A stretch of DNA of 16,720 nucleotides from UMGS1975 sp959600905 (GTDB lineage: Bacteria > Bacillota > Clostridia > Christensenellales > QAND01), in NCBI GenBank assembly GCA_959600905.1, contig CAUGNO010000018.1, positions 1 through 16,720 on the forward strand. Direction: 5' to 3'. Below the pieces are notes generated by a model. It made no database searches and was not told the DNA's origin. It saw nothing but the letters and a program-made list of their open reading frames with translations. Both the position numbers and the translations under genes were made by a program. Every line of letters begins with the position of its first letter. The stretch's first letter is position 1. This document shows positions 7,902-15,700 of this stretch, one piece after another.

Positions 7902-8118
7902 CCGTTTCCATCGGCCCTACATAGACAAAGCGTGGCTGGGTCTGGCCGTGGCGCGTGATGGTTTCGCAAAACATGGACAGCGGACGTATCCAAAGGCCGC
8001 CTTCGCCATACAGCGCGCGGTAAACCACATACGGCTCCTGCGTTTCGCTGTGCAGCGCCACGCCCAGCACGTGGTATTCTCCACCCTTAAAATGGCGGTA
8101 TTTTCCCATCTTCAGCAT
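7897..8118 (-). CDS. DUF1653 domain small protein
   Basis: A 73-residue protein covering nearly all of a DUF1653 domain (PF07866), recognised from GKYRHFKGGEYHVLG near the N terminus and then VVYRALYGEGGLWIRPLSMF. The family is common, small, cytoplasmic and of unknown function, so no role is assigned. The start at 8118 follows a run of six G residues at good spacing; Met4 (8109) is a possible alternative start. It is convergent with the ABC permease, with its stop codon inside the shared terminator, and divergent from the metallo-hydrolase gene, with which it shares an overlapping promoter region. Confidence 0.88.
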   Translation of the reverse strand: MLKMGKYRHFKGGEYHVLGVALHSETQEPYVVYRALYGEGGLWIRPLSMFCETITRHGQTQPRFVYVGPMETA

Positions 8119-8151
8119 TCAGATCCCCCCCTGTTGTTTTTTGCGCGGGAT

Positions 8152-8181
8152 TTGCATTGCGGCCCGCTCCTTGCTATTATA
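8152..8181. promoter_or_regulatory. Overlapping divergent promoters (DUF1653 / metallo-hydrolase)
   Basis: On the plus strand, -35 TTGCAT (8152-8157) and -10 TATTAT (8175-8180) are 17 bases apart, upstream of the gene at 8227. On the minus strand a perfect TATAAT occupies 8176-8181, with only a weak -35 about 17 bases away, serving the gene starting at 8118. The two -10 boxes share five bases, so the polymerases should exclude one another. Confidence 0.5.
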
Positions 8182-8226
8182 AAAAAATAAAAAGACATTG
8201 CATAGCAAAACAGGGAGGAAAATGAA

Positions 8227-9078
8227 ATGCAATTTCCTTTGGTTTATACGGGCAACCGTGTCACGATAGAAAAGCTCAGCGATCGGCTGTATTTTCGTCA
8301 GGGAGATTTAAATGCGCGCCGGCAGTGCAACGGCGGCTACGTCGTTACCGAAGAGGGCGTTGTGGCGGTGGATGCGCCCAGCGTAGAGGCCTCGGAGGAA
8401 ATGGTGCAGGAATGCCAGCAGCTGTTCGGCAGGCCCATCTGCGCGCTGGTGCTGACCCATCCGCACCCGGATCATGTTTGGGGCCTGGATGCGCTTTTGG
8501 CCAAAACCGGGCAGATCCCCGTTTTTGCCGGAAAGGGCGCCGGGGAAGAAATTAAAAACCAAGGCATGCAGATGCCGGTAAACCTGATTGAAATCGAAGG
8601 GCGGGAGAATATCCCGATCGGCCGCGCCATGATGCATCTGGAAAAGGTGCCGGTCCAGGCGCATTCGCCATGGGATCTGATGTTGTTTTTGCAGCATGAA
8701 CAGGCGCTGTTTACCGGAGACCTCGTAGTGCCTGCCAACGAAATGTATTTTAAGGACTGCCTTTTGTCCGGTTGGGAGGAAACGCTGACAGCCTTGCAGC
8801 ACCGCCTCGATGTTACGCTGCTGCGTGGGCACGGCGAAGCGGTGGAGCCGGCTCAGATCAAGGTGCAGAAAGCGTTTTTAAAGGCCATGCATGCCGTGTA
8901 CGCAGACATGAAGAAAAGCGGCCAGGTAGCCCAGCCATATACCGAGGAAACGGTGCGCCCTGTGTTTGATGAAAAAATCGAACAGGGCGACGAAAACGCC
9001 AAGACCATCTGGCGCGTAGCCAACAAAAAGGTGTATTATCAGCTGTTTAAGCTGTTTGTTGCCGGCCGGGAGGCATAA
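8227..9078 (+). CDS. Metallo-beta-lactamase-fold hydrolase
   Basis: A 283-residue metal-dependent hydrolase of the MBL superfamily. The zinc-binding motif is intact: THPHPDH (77-83; His78, His80, Asp82, His83). Further expected ligands are His146 in AHSPWD, Asp165 in LFTGDLV and His202 in LRGHGEA. The N-terminal NGGYVVTEEGVVAVDAP segment is the usual first beta sheet. There is no signal peptide, so it should be cytoplasmic and is unlikely to be a secreted beta-lactamase; relatives include glyoxalase II-like and other thioester or lactone hydrolases. The C-terminal 75 residues are helical and charged and may fold over the active site. The start has a GGGAGG site nine bases upstream. The VanZ-like gene follows after 34 bases, probably in the same transcript. 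Confidence 0.9.
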   Translation: MQFPLVYTGNRVTIEKLSDRLYFRQGDLNARRQCNGGYVVTEEGVVAVDAPSVEASEEMVQECQQLFGRPICALVLTHPHPDHVWGLDALLAKTGQIPVFAGKGAGEEIKNQGMQMPVNLIEIEGRENIPIGRAMMHLEKVPVQAHSPWDLMLFLQHEQALFTGDLVVPANEMYFKDCLLSGWEETLTALQHRLDVTLLRGHGEAVEPAQIKVQKAFLKAMHAVYADMKKSGQVAQPYTEETVRPVFDEKIEQGDENAKTIWRVANKKVYYQLFKLFVAGREA

Positions 9079-9112
9079 AGCGCTTGCCGCGCTGCCGGAG
9101 AGAGGAGGACGC

Positions 9113-9580
9113 ATGAAAAAGATCATCAAAGCGTTGGTCATCGGATCGTTTGTGCTGTATTTGCTGGCGCTGTTCTCGCTGCTGTTTATGCGTTCCGGCG
9201 GTTATTGGCAGAATCTGTCTTGGGCGGACTATGTGCGCCTGAACAGCAATTTTGTGCCGTTCCGCACCATATCGCAGTATGTGCATCTATTGTTTACGGG
9301 CAGCATCAACGCCAACATCCCGCTGACAAATCTATGGGGCAATTTGCTGATGATGGCGCCGATGGGGCTGTACCTCCCCTATTTTTTTAAAAGGGCCAGG
9401 CGGCCGGCGGTGTTTTTTTGCGTGATGCTGTGCCTGGTGCTGTCGGCAGAGCTGGCGCAGACCTGCCTTAGGGTCGGCTCGCTGGATATCGACGATGTGA
9501 TATTAAATCTGGCCGGCGCCTTGATGGGCTATGGCCTGGGGCGGCTGCGCTGGGTACGCAGATTTGTCTATGTAGAATAG
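9113..9580 (+). CDS. VanZ-like family membrane protein
   Basis: A 155-residue integral membrane protein of the VanZ-like family (PF04892). Hydrophobic segments lie near 6-27, 73-91, 98-116 and 127-143. Family landmarks are NSNFVPFRTI (44-53), LWGNLLMMAPMGLYLP (74-89) and the QTCLRVGSLDIDDVILN segment (116-132). VanZ itself raises teicoplanin resistance by an unknown mechanism, but most family members are not linked to resistance and the function here is unknown. The start at 9113 is supported by GAGGAGGAC just upstream; an in-frame ATG at 9056 would overlap the preceding gene and lacks a site. It is the last gene of the operon: its stop codon touches the terminator hairpin. Confidence 0.9.
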   Translation: MKKIIKALVIGSFVLYLLALFSLLFMRSGGYWQNLSWADYVRLNSNFVPFRTISQYVHLLFTGSINANIPLTNLWGNLLMMAPMGLYLPYFFKRARRPAVFFCVMLCLVLSAELAQTCLRVGSLDIDDVILNLAGALMGYGLGRLRWVRRFVYVE

Positions 9581-9608
9581 AAAAAGCCGTGAGTATTCAC
9601 GGCTTTTT
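9581..9608. terminator. Bidirectional intrinsic terminator between VanZ-like and MATE genes
   Basis: A perfect 12-bp stem (AAAAAGCCGTGA with TCACGGCTTTTT) around a GTAT loop, with T runs on both strands. It starts immediately after the VanZ-like stop codon and contains the MATE gene's stop codon (9597-9599) in its other arm. Confidence 0.93.
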
Positions 9609-10961
9609 TTGCTTTTGCCTGGCCATGCGCCGGTATCGGCGTACAACTAGGAAGGTTAGTATGACGGCGAAAAGAAAGGTCAATGCGTCTGCGGCAGCGG
9701 GGGCCAGCAGAATGCCGCGCAGGCCCCATAGGCCCGGCAGCAGGAAGATCAGCGGCACAAAGAAAAGCCCCTGCCGGCTGACGGCCAGCAGCGAGGCAAA
9801 CAACGCCCGACCGGTGGACTGCATCAGCATATTGGAGACGATGACAAACGCCTGCGTGGGCAATAGCAGCAGCTGCGCGCGCATACATAAAAGCCCCATA
9901 TCGCGCTGGGCGCCCTCCGGCGACAAGAACCACTGTAAAAGCTGGGGCGCAAAGAAAAAACACAGCGCTGCGGCAGCGAAGCTAAAGCCCAGCGCATAGC
10001 CAAGCGCCCAGCGGTAGGCCCTAAGGGTGCGCTTGACATCCCCGGCGCCGAAGCTGTACCCTGCCGCAGGCTGAAGCCCTTGGCCAAACCCAATGAGCAC
10101 GGAGACGAGGAACCATAGAATGCGCGAGACAATGGATACCACCGCGATGACGCCATCGCCAAACGGCATGCAGGCGCGGTTCAGCAAGATGGTGGCGAGC
10201 ATGGTGCTGCCCTGCCGCAAGAAGGTGGGAAAGCCCACCTTGGCCATTTGCCAAAGCAGGGCCGGGTCCCAGGCCAGCGCACCGAAATGAAAGCCGAGCG
10301 TGCTGTTTTTACGCTGGTATTGCCAAAATAAAAACAGACAGCTCAGCGTTTGCCCGCAGACCGTGGCTGCCGCCGCGCCTACCATGCCCCAGCCGAAAGC
10401 AAACATAAACAGCGGATTGAGCGCCACATTCAAAAGGCTGCCCAGCACAACGCCTGCCATGGCGCGCACGGCGTTGCCCTCGCTGCGCAGGGCGTTGTTG
10501 AGCACAAACCCCGCCGTTTGCAGCGGCGCGGCTGCGAGAAGGGGCCATGCATACTGCCGGGCAAAGGGCAGGATGCTCTCTGTGGCCCCCAGCAGCCTTA
10601 ACAGCGGCGTTAAAAAGCATAGGCCGCCCGCAGTCAAAAATAGCCCAAAGCCTGCTGCCAGCACCAGGCCCAGGGCGCCCGCCCTTTCCGCCTTTTTGCC
10701 GTCCTGCTGCCCCAACAAATAGGAGATCTGGCTGCCTGCCCCCATGCCAAACGTCATCCCCACTGCCTGGATCAGCGTCATAATGGGCATCACGATGCCC
10801 ACCGCCGCTGTCTGGCTGGGCCCCAGGCGGGCGGCGAAAAAGGTATCGGATAGGTTGTATAGTGAGCTGACCAGCATCCCCAGAATCGCGGGCAGCGAAA
10901 GCTGAAGGATCAGCCGCGGCACGGCCTGCTGGGCCAGCTTTTTGGACGCGGAACTTTGCAT
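9597..10961 (-). CDS. MATE family efflux transporter
   Basis: A 454-residue multidrug and toxic compound extrusion protein of the DinF/MepA branch, an inner-membrane antiporter driven by sodium or protons. About twelve hydrophobic segments are spread over the chain. Typical family stretches are LSLPAILGMLVSSLYNLSDT near the N terminus, NNALRSEGNAVRAM and NPLFMFAFGWGMVGAA in the middle, and GFGQGLQPAAGYSFGAGDVKR in the second half; the end is basic. The start at 10961 is chosen for the AGAGG site six bases upstream. The frame stays open to 11234, but that part would overlap the SCIFF gene and shows no MATE homology. It is convergent with the VanZ-like gene and divergent from the SCIFF operon. 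The substrate is unknown. Confidence 0.93.
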   Translation of the reverse strand: MQSSASKKLAQQAVPRLILQLSLPAILGMLVSSLYNLSDTFFAARLGPSQTAAVGIVMPIMTLIQAVGMTFGMGAGSQISYLLGQQDGKKAERAGALGLVLAAGFGLFLTAGGLCFLTPLLRLLGATESILPFARQYAWPLLAAAPLQTAGFVLNNALRSEGNAVRAMAGVVLGSLLNVALNPLFMFAFGWGMVGAAAATVCGQTLSCLFLFWQYQRKNSTLGFHFGALAWDPALLWQMAKVGFPTFLRQGSTMLATILLNRACMPFGDGVIAVVSIVSRILWFLVSVLIGFGQGLQPAAGYSFGAGDVKRTLRAYRWALGYALGFSFAAAALCFFFAPQLLQWFLSPEGAQRDMGLLCMRAQLLLLPTQAFVIVSNMLMQSTGRALFASLLAVSRQGLFFVPLIFLLPGLWGLRGILLAPAAADALTFLFAVILTFLVVRRYRRMARQKQKKP

Positions 10962-11039
10962 TATGCACCTCTTTTTGCCAATACTTGCGCCTAGTATGCC
11001 CGAAAGCAAAGGAAAACTTGCGCTGCCCAAGATGGGTAC

Positions 11040-11069
11040 TTGATTTTTGTATATGGATTGATGTATAAA
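11040..11069 (+). promoter_or_regulatory. Probable promoter of the SCIFF operon
   Basis: A -35-like TTGATT (11040-11045) and -10-like TATAAA (11064-11069) are spaced by 18 bases in an AT-rich stretch about 45 bases before the SCIFF start. No convincing promoter was found for the divergent MATE gene in the same 153-base region. Confidence 0.45.
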
Positions 11070-11114
11070 TAAAAGAAGAGTGTAAGCTAAGACATTGGAT
11101 GGGAGGAACCAAAC

Positions 11115-11288
11115 ATGAGACATATTCAAACAGTGGCGGGCGCCAACATCCGCAAAGGCGCACACACCGGCTGCGGCGAATGCCAGACCAGCTGCCAGAG
11201 CGCGTGCAAAACCTCTTGCACCGTAGCCAACCAATCTTGCCAGAGCCGCGAGACGAAAATTTTCCGCCCGGAGAAAAACAGAGACTGA
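11115..11288 (+). CDS. scfA: SCIFF ranthipeptide precursor (six cysteines in forty-five residues)
   Basis: A 57-residue ribosomally made precursor peptide. The conserved core TGCGECQTSCQSACKTSC runs from Thr18 to Cys35, followed by TVANQSC, giving six cysteines at 20, 23, 27, 31, 35 and 42. The N-terminal MRHIQTVAGANIRKG segment is the recognition leader. In this family the radical SAM maturase next door links cysteine sulphur to the side chain of a downstream residue (thioether, ranthipeptide class); in the studied clostridial example CteA a Cys-Thr link was found. Here the chain continues about 15 residues beyond Cys42 (QSRETKIFRPEKNRD), whereas typical SCIFFs end near residue 45. The ribosome site GGGAGGA lies seven bases before the ATG. 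One base separates its stop from the maturase start. The biological role of SCIFF products is unsettled; quorum-like signalling has been proposed. Confidence 0.96.
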   Translation: MRHIQTVAGANIRKGAHTGCGECQTSCQSACKTSCTVANQSCQSRETKIFRPEKNRD

Positions 11289-11289
11289 T

Positions 11290-12624
11290 ATGGTCCATAC
11301 GTTTACATGTGCCGGGCAGCGCCTGGCGCTGGATGTAGGGAGCGGCGCGCTCCATCATTTAGACGACCTTGCGTACAGGGTCGTCTCTTTGTATGAGACG
11401 CATTCTTTGGAGCAGATGGTACAGGCGTTGGCCGAATATCCCGCTCAAGAGGTCGAGGAATGCTATCAGGAGGTAGAGGCGCTCAAGGAAAAAGGGGAGC
11501 TTTTTACGCCTTTGGACGATAACGAGCAAACCATTGACGACAACGGCATCGTCAAGGCGCTGTGCCTGCATGTGGCCCATGACTGCAACCTGCGCTGCGG
11601 CTATTGCTTTGCGTCTACCGGCGGGTTTGACGGCACGCGCTGCCTAATGCCGTACGAGGTGGGCAAAAAGGCGCTGGATTTCCTCGTGGCGCACAGCGGC
11701 AAGCGGGTCAATCTAGAGGTGGACTTTTTCGGCGGCGAGCCCATGATGAATTTTGACGTGGTAAAGCGCATCGTAGCCTATGGCCGCGAGCTGGAAAAAA
11801 CGCACAATAAAAAGTTCCGCTTTACCATTACCACCAACTGTTACGATGTGCCGGCGGACGCTCCGGATTTTTGCGATAGAGAGATGCACAATGTCGTGTT
11901 GTCGCTGGATGGGCGCAAAGAAGTACACGATGCTGTGCGGCCGGTGCACGGCGGCGGCGGCTCATACGATAGGGCGGTGGAAAACGCCCGTAAGCTGGTG
12001 GCACATAGACAGGATAAGGACTATTATGCCCGCGGCACGTTTACCAAGCGCAACCTGGATTTTGCCGAGGATGCCGAGGCGTTGTTTGACGCAGGGTTTG
12101 AGCATATCTCCATCGAGCCGGTGGTGCTGGAAAAGGGGCATCCCTTGGCCATTACAGAAGAGGATCTGCCCGGCATCGAAGCGGAGTACGAGCGCTTGAT
12201 GCTCAATGTATACAAGCGTAGGAAAGAGGGAAGGCCGTATAACTTTTTCCATTTTATGATCGATCTGTCCGGCGGCCCCTGCCTTAGAAAACGGCTGAGC
12301 GGCTGCGGCGCAGGGCGGGAATATATGGCAGTGACGCCCGAGGGCGATTTGTATCCCTGCCACCAGTTTGTGGGCAGAGAGCAGTACCGCATCGGCAACC
12401 TGGACGATGAATCGCTGGATGAAACGGTACGCGGCCGGTTTTTGGACAACCATGTCGGTAAAAAGGAGGCCTGCCGTACCTGCTGGGCCCAGTATCTATG
12501 TGCCGGCGGATGCGCGGCCAATGCAGAAGCATACAGCGGCTCTATCCTGCAGCCCAATCCGCAGGAATGCCGTCTGCTGAAAAAGAGAACGGAATGCGCT
12601 TTGGCGTTGATGACTTTGGCATGA
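11290..12624 (+). CDS. scfB: SCIFF radical SAM/SPASM maturase
   Basis: A 444-residue radical S-adenosylmethionine enzyme that installs thioether cross-links in the SCIFF peptide encoded just upstream (CteB-type). The N-terminal region (1-80, MVHTFTCAGQ...DVGSGALHHLDD) matches the peptide-recognition (RRE-like) part of this family. The SAM cluster motif is CNLRCGYC (Cys99, Cys103, Cys106), followed by FFGGEP (146-151). The C-terminal SPASM region holds auxiliary cluster cysteines at about 331, 339, 357, 395, 398, 404, 408 and 427, including CRTCWAQYLCAGGC. The ribosome site is poor (AGAGA near the stop of scfA), and the two genes are one base apart, so translational coupling is likely. A strong terminator follows. 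No dedicated protease or exporter gene is in the operon. Confidence 0.96.
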   Translation: MVHTFTCAGQRLALDVGSGALHHLDDLAYRVVSLYETHSLEQMVQALAEYPAQEVEECYQEVEALKEKGELFTPLDDNEQTIDDNGIVKALCLHVAHDCNLRCGYCFASTGGFDGTRCLMPYEVGKKALDFLVAHSGKRVNLEVDFFGGEPMMNFDVVKRIVAYGRELEKTHNKKFRFTITTNCYDVPADAPDFCDREMHNVVLSLDGRKEVHDAVRPVHGGGGSYDRAVENARKLVAHRQDKDYYARGTFTKRNLDFAEDAEALFDAGFEHISIEPVVLEKGHPLAITEEDLPGIEAEYERLMLNVYKRRKEGRPYNFFHFMIDLSGGPCLRKRLSGCGAGREYMAVTPEGDLYPCHQFVGREQYRIGNLDDESLDETVRGRFLDNHVGKKEACRTCWAQYLCAGGCAANAEAYSGSILQPNPQECRLLKKRTECALALMTLA

Positions 12625-12650
12625 GCAGCCTGCTTACATCGAAATGAAAG

Positions 12651-12690
12651 AAAACAAGAAATTGTCAATTTGGCAATTTCTTGTTTTTTT
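12651..12690 (+). terminator. Intrinsic terminator of the SCIFF operon
   Basis: A 14-bp perfect stem (AAAACAAGAAATTG, 12651-12664, with its complement at 12674-12687), a nine-base loop and a run of seven T. It lies about 25 bases after the scfB stop and separates this operon from the SpoIID-domain gene. Confidence 0.9.
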
Positions 12691-12701
12691 CCAAGAGGTA
12701 T

Positions 12702-12730
12702 TTGACCAAATATTACAAGAATGTTACAAT
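12702..12730 (+). promoter_or_regulatory. Sigma-A promoter of the SpoIID-domain gene, extended -10
   Basis: -35 TTGACC (12702-12707, five of six) and -10 TACAAT (12725-12730, five of six) are spaced by exactly 17 bases, and a TGT triplet directly before the -10 makes an extended -10 element. It is the strongest promoter in the window by inspection. The leader to the start codon at 12778 is about 40 bases. Confidence 0.8.
12712..12728 (-). promoter_or_regulatory. Putative WalR (YycF) binding box
   Basis: The minus strand reads TGTAAC-ATTCT-TGTAAT, an exact fit to the Firmicute WalR consensus of two direct TGTWAH hexamers five bases apart. It overlaps the spacer and -10 of the promoter, a position expected to hinder polymerase. 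The related PhoP box (TT[A/C/T]ACA repeats) fits less well, each half missing the first base. The gene downstream encodes a secreted wall-acting protein, the kind of target WalR controls. Function is inferred. Confidence 0.6.
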
Positions 12731-12777
12731 TAGGCTAGCTCGGTAGGCCCTGGTGGGGGCGGAAAGGATGAGAGCCC

Positions 12778-15700
12778 ATGAAACGATTAAAACCTGCGCT
12801 GATGAGCGTGTGCATGCTGGCGGCCATGCTTTTGGCTGTCTTTATGCCTGCCGGGGCGGCGATGGCTGCGGCGGATTATTCGTTTATCCGCGTGCTGCTG
12901 TCTACACCGCACAGCACGGCGGATATTGATATTACAGTCAATGGATCGTATACCATCAAGGAAAAGCCGGATTATAAGGTGATCAACGGAAAGTATACGG
13001 TTAAGCTGAGCGGCGCTACGGTGCAGCTGGTGAAGGATGGGGTAACGACGAGCATCGGCACCAAGTGTACCTTTGTACCGGCTAATTATACGTCTACCTC
13101 CAATACCATATCCCTTAAAAACAGTAGATACGGTACCTGTAAATACCTGGGGGATGTATTCTTCTATAAAAATAGATATAGAGTGGATAAGAATACCGTG
13201 GTGGACAAGTTACATGTGGTCAACCGCGTGCCGATGGAGCAATATCTTTATGGTGTAATTGGGTATGAAATCGGTTCTGGTTCGCATATAGAAGCGTTGA
13301 AGGCGCAGGCGGTAGCGGCACGCGGCTATGCCATCAACCAGCTGGCGCCGGGTGAGCCAAATTACGAAGTTGGAGATACGAGCAGCTATCAGGTTTATCA
13401 CGGTTATGATGGCAACGCCAGGGTGATCCAGGCGGTGGACGCAACCAGAGGACAAGTCGTATCCTACAACGGCAAGGTCTGCAATACGTTCTTTGGCGCC
13501 TCCAATGGCGGGCAGACAGAGCTTCCGGGCAACGCCTTTGGCGGGGGCAGCAGCAAGAATGCACAATACCCCTACCTGGTGCAAAAGGACGATCCGTATG
13601 ATTTGGCCAATACTGCGAGCAGGGAGCAGATGTTTTTAATTCCCAAACAGATTGATTCCGTAACGGGAGACGTTGTGGTGGTGAATAAAGGATGTACCAA
13701 TGTACGGGTGAGATCTGCAACAAATACATCAGACAACACGAATATCTTGGCAGAGGTAGACGGCGGCGCCAGCTTTCCCTATGTAGGGGAGACGGGCGAC
13801 TGGTACATCATTCTGTATAATGGGAAAAATGCCTATATCAGCAAGCAGTTTACCGCCAAGCAAAACAACGGGGGCAGCGGGAATTTCCCATACTCCTATG
13901 CCAGCAGCCAGCTGAATGCGCTGCAAAAAGCGGTGTACAATGCGCTGGGCAGCAGCAATGTATCCAGCCAAAACAACATACAGCTGGTCAGCGTGCAGAG
14001 CATCAAAAACGGTACGGAGCAATGGCCCGGCACCGGCAGCCGCTGCTATGCTACGGCAACGGCGGTGGTCAACGTGCGCTATTTGAATAACAGCGGCAGC
14101 GTGATCACCAAGGATGGTGTAAAGTGCACGCTGACGTTGCTGGAAAAGAGCAAAGGCAAGTATGTCTATGAAGGCCATGCTTTTTTCAACGAAGAGTTGA
14201 GAATGCGCGGCGTGGAAGAGGTAAAATCCGGCGGACAAGTCACGGGCTGGAATTTGGTGGCCCGGCGCTATGGCCATGGCGTAGGGATGAGCCAGCGCGG
14301 CGCGCAGCAGCGGGCCAGAGACGGCCAAAGCTATCAGGAGATCCTGGCATTTTACTATGACAAAACGCAGCTTATCACGGTAAATACCGGCGCTGGGGCT
14401 GTTGTGGATAACGATCCCCCGCATCTGGATATTTCCAAGTTCAAAATTGAGGGAGGAGAGCCGGTATATACCAAAAAGTTTAAGATGTCCATTTCGGATG
14501 TTTCGGATGACGTATCCGGCGTTTATAATGTAGCGTTTGAGGTATGGAGCAATGCCGGCGGCCAAGACGACGTACATTGGTACAGCGCAGATTTGGATAC
14601 AAACGGCGTATGGTCTTGCCAAGTGGATTTGGCCAACCACAACAACCAACTGGGCACCTATTCCGTAAGGGTGCATAGCTATGACAATGCCATGAATTTG
14701 GCAAGCACTGCCATCAAGGAGTTTACGGTAGACATTGACGAGCAGGGGCCGGTCTTCGACGCCATGAACATCACACCGAACCCGGCACAAAGCATATTTA
14801 CCGTAAGCGCTGGTGTGACGGATGCAAAGAGCGGCGTCAACAATGTGGCGTTTGAGGTATGGTGCGAAGAGGGCGGTCAGGATGATGTTCGTTGGTATGG
14901 CGTGGATAATGTGGTGCAGCAGAATGGCATATATACCTGCGAAATTAACATTGCAGACCATGGTTATCAGACAGGAAACTACATTGTCAATGTGCATGCC
15001 TATGACAAAGTAGGAAACTTGGCTGGTAGACAGCTGGGTACGGTGACGGTAAGCCGCGACGAAACGCCACCTACCATCCAAACGGAAACCCTTTCTTTGA
15101 CAAACGGCAAGCAAACCATTGACAGCACCCAGTTTGGCGTACAGATATCCGGTGTAACGGATTCGGGATCTGGTGTGAAGTTAGTAGAGTTTGAGGTTTG
15201 GTGTGCCGATGGCGGTAAGGACGATGCAAAAAAATATGCGGCAGTCGAAAAAGACGGCATTTGGTCTTGCGAAGTGGACATGGCGAACCACAAGAACCAG
15301 AAAGGTGATTATGTAGTTAAGGCATACGCCTATGATAAGGCGGGCAATGTCTCGGAGACAAAAGAAAAGACTTTTATATCCAGCTTTGATACAGTTGGGC
15401 CGGTGATCGACCAGATGAACGTTTCCCCCAACCCCGCAGCCGGCTTGTTTACCGCAAGCGCCAGGGTGACGGATGCAAAGAGCGGCGTACGCAATGTGGC
15501 GTTTGAGGTATGGTGCGAGGAAGGCGGCCAGGACGATGTTCGCTGGTACGGCGCAGGTTATGTATCTCAGCAGGGTGATATATATACCTGTGATGTCAAC
15601 GCGCTGATCCATGATCTTCAATTGGGTACGTACATCATCAACGTGCACGCCTATGACAATGAAATGAATCTGACAAGCCAGCGCCTGGGCACGGTGGAAG

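Noticed and set aside
10962..11234. 91-residue N-terminal extension of the MATE protein
   Set aside because: It would overlap the SCIFF precursor gene on the other strand and resembles no MATE sequence; the ATG at 10961 has a ribosome site and the expected family N terminus.
11115..11288. Metallothionein or ferredoxin-like small cysteine protein
   Set aside because: The GCGECQTSCQSACKTSC core and adjacent radical SAM/SPASM gene identify it as SCIFF; the spacing does not fit ferredoxin cluster motifs.
11290..11358. Possible later start for the SCIFF maturase because its ribosome site is weak
   Set aside because: The MVHTFTCAGQ...DVGSG N terminus matches the family, so the start at 11290 is kept and coupling to scfA explains the weak site.
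12712..12728. PhoP box (phosphate starvation) instead of a WalR box
   Set aside because: Each hexamer misses the first base of TT[A/C/T]ACA, while both match the WalR consensus completely; a PhoP-family relative cannot be fully excluded.
13729..15114. 461-codon open frame on the minus strand, antisense to the SpoIID-repeat gene, with other long antisense frames further on
   Set aside because: It has no recognisable domain, no ribosome site and a low-complexity composition. The plus-strand frame has a signal peptide, SpoIID motifs and repeat conservation. The open antisense frame follows from the codon choice of the repeats.
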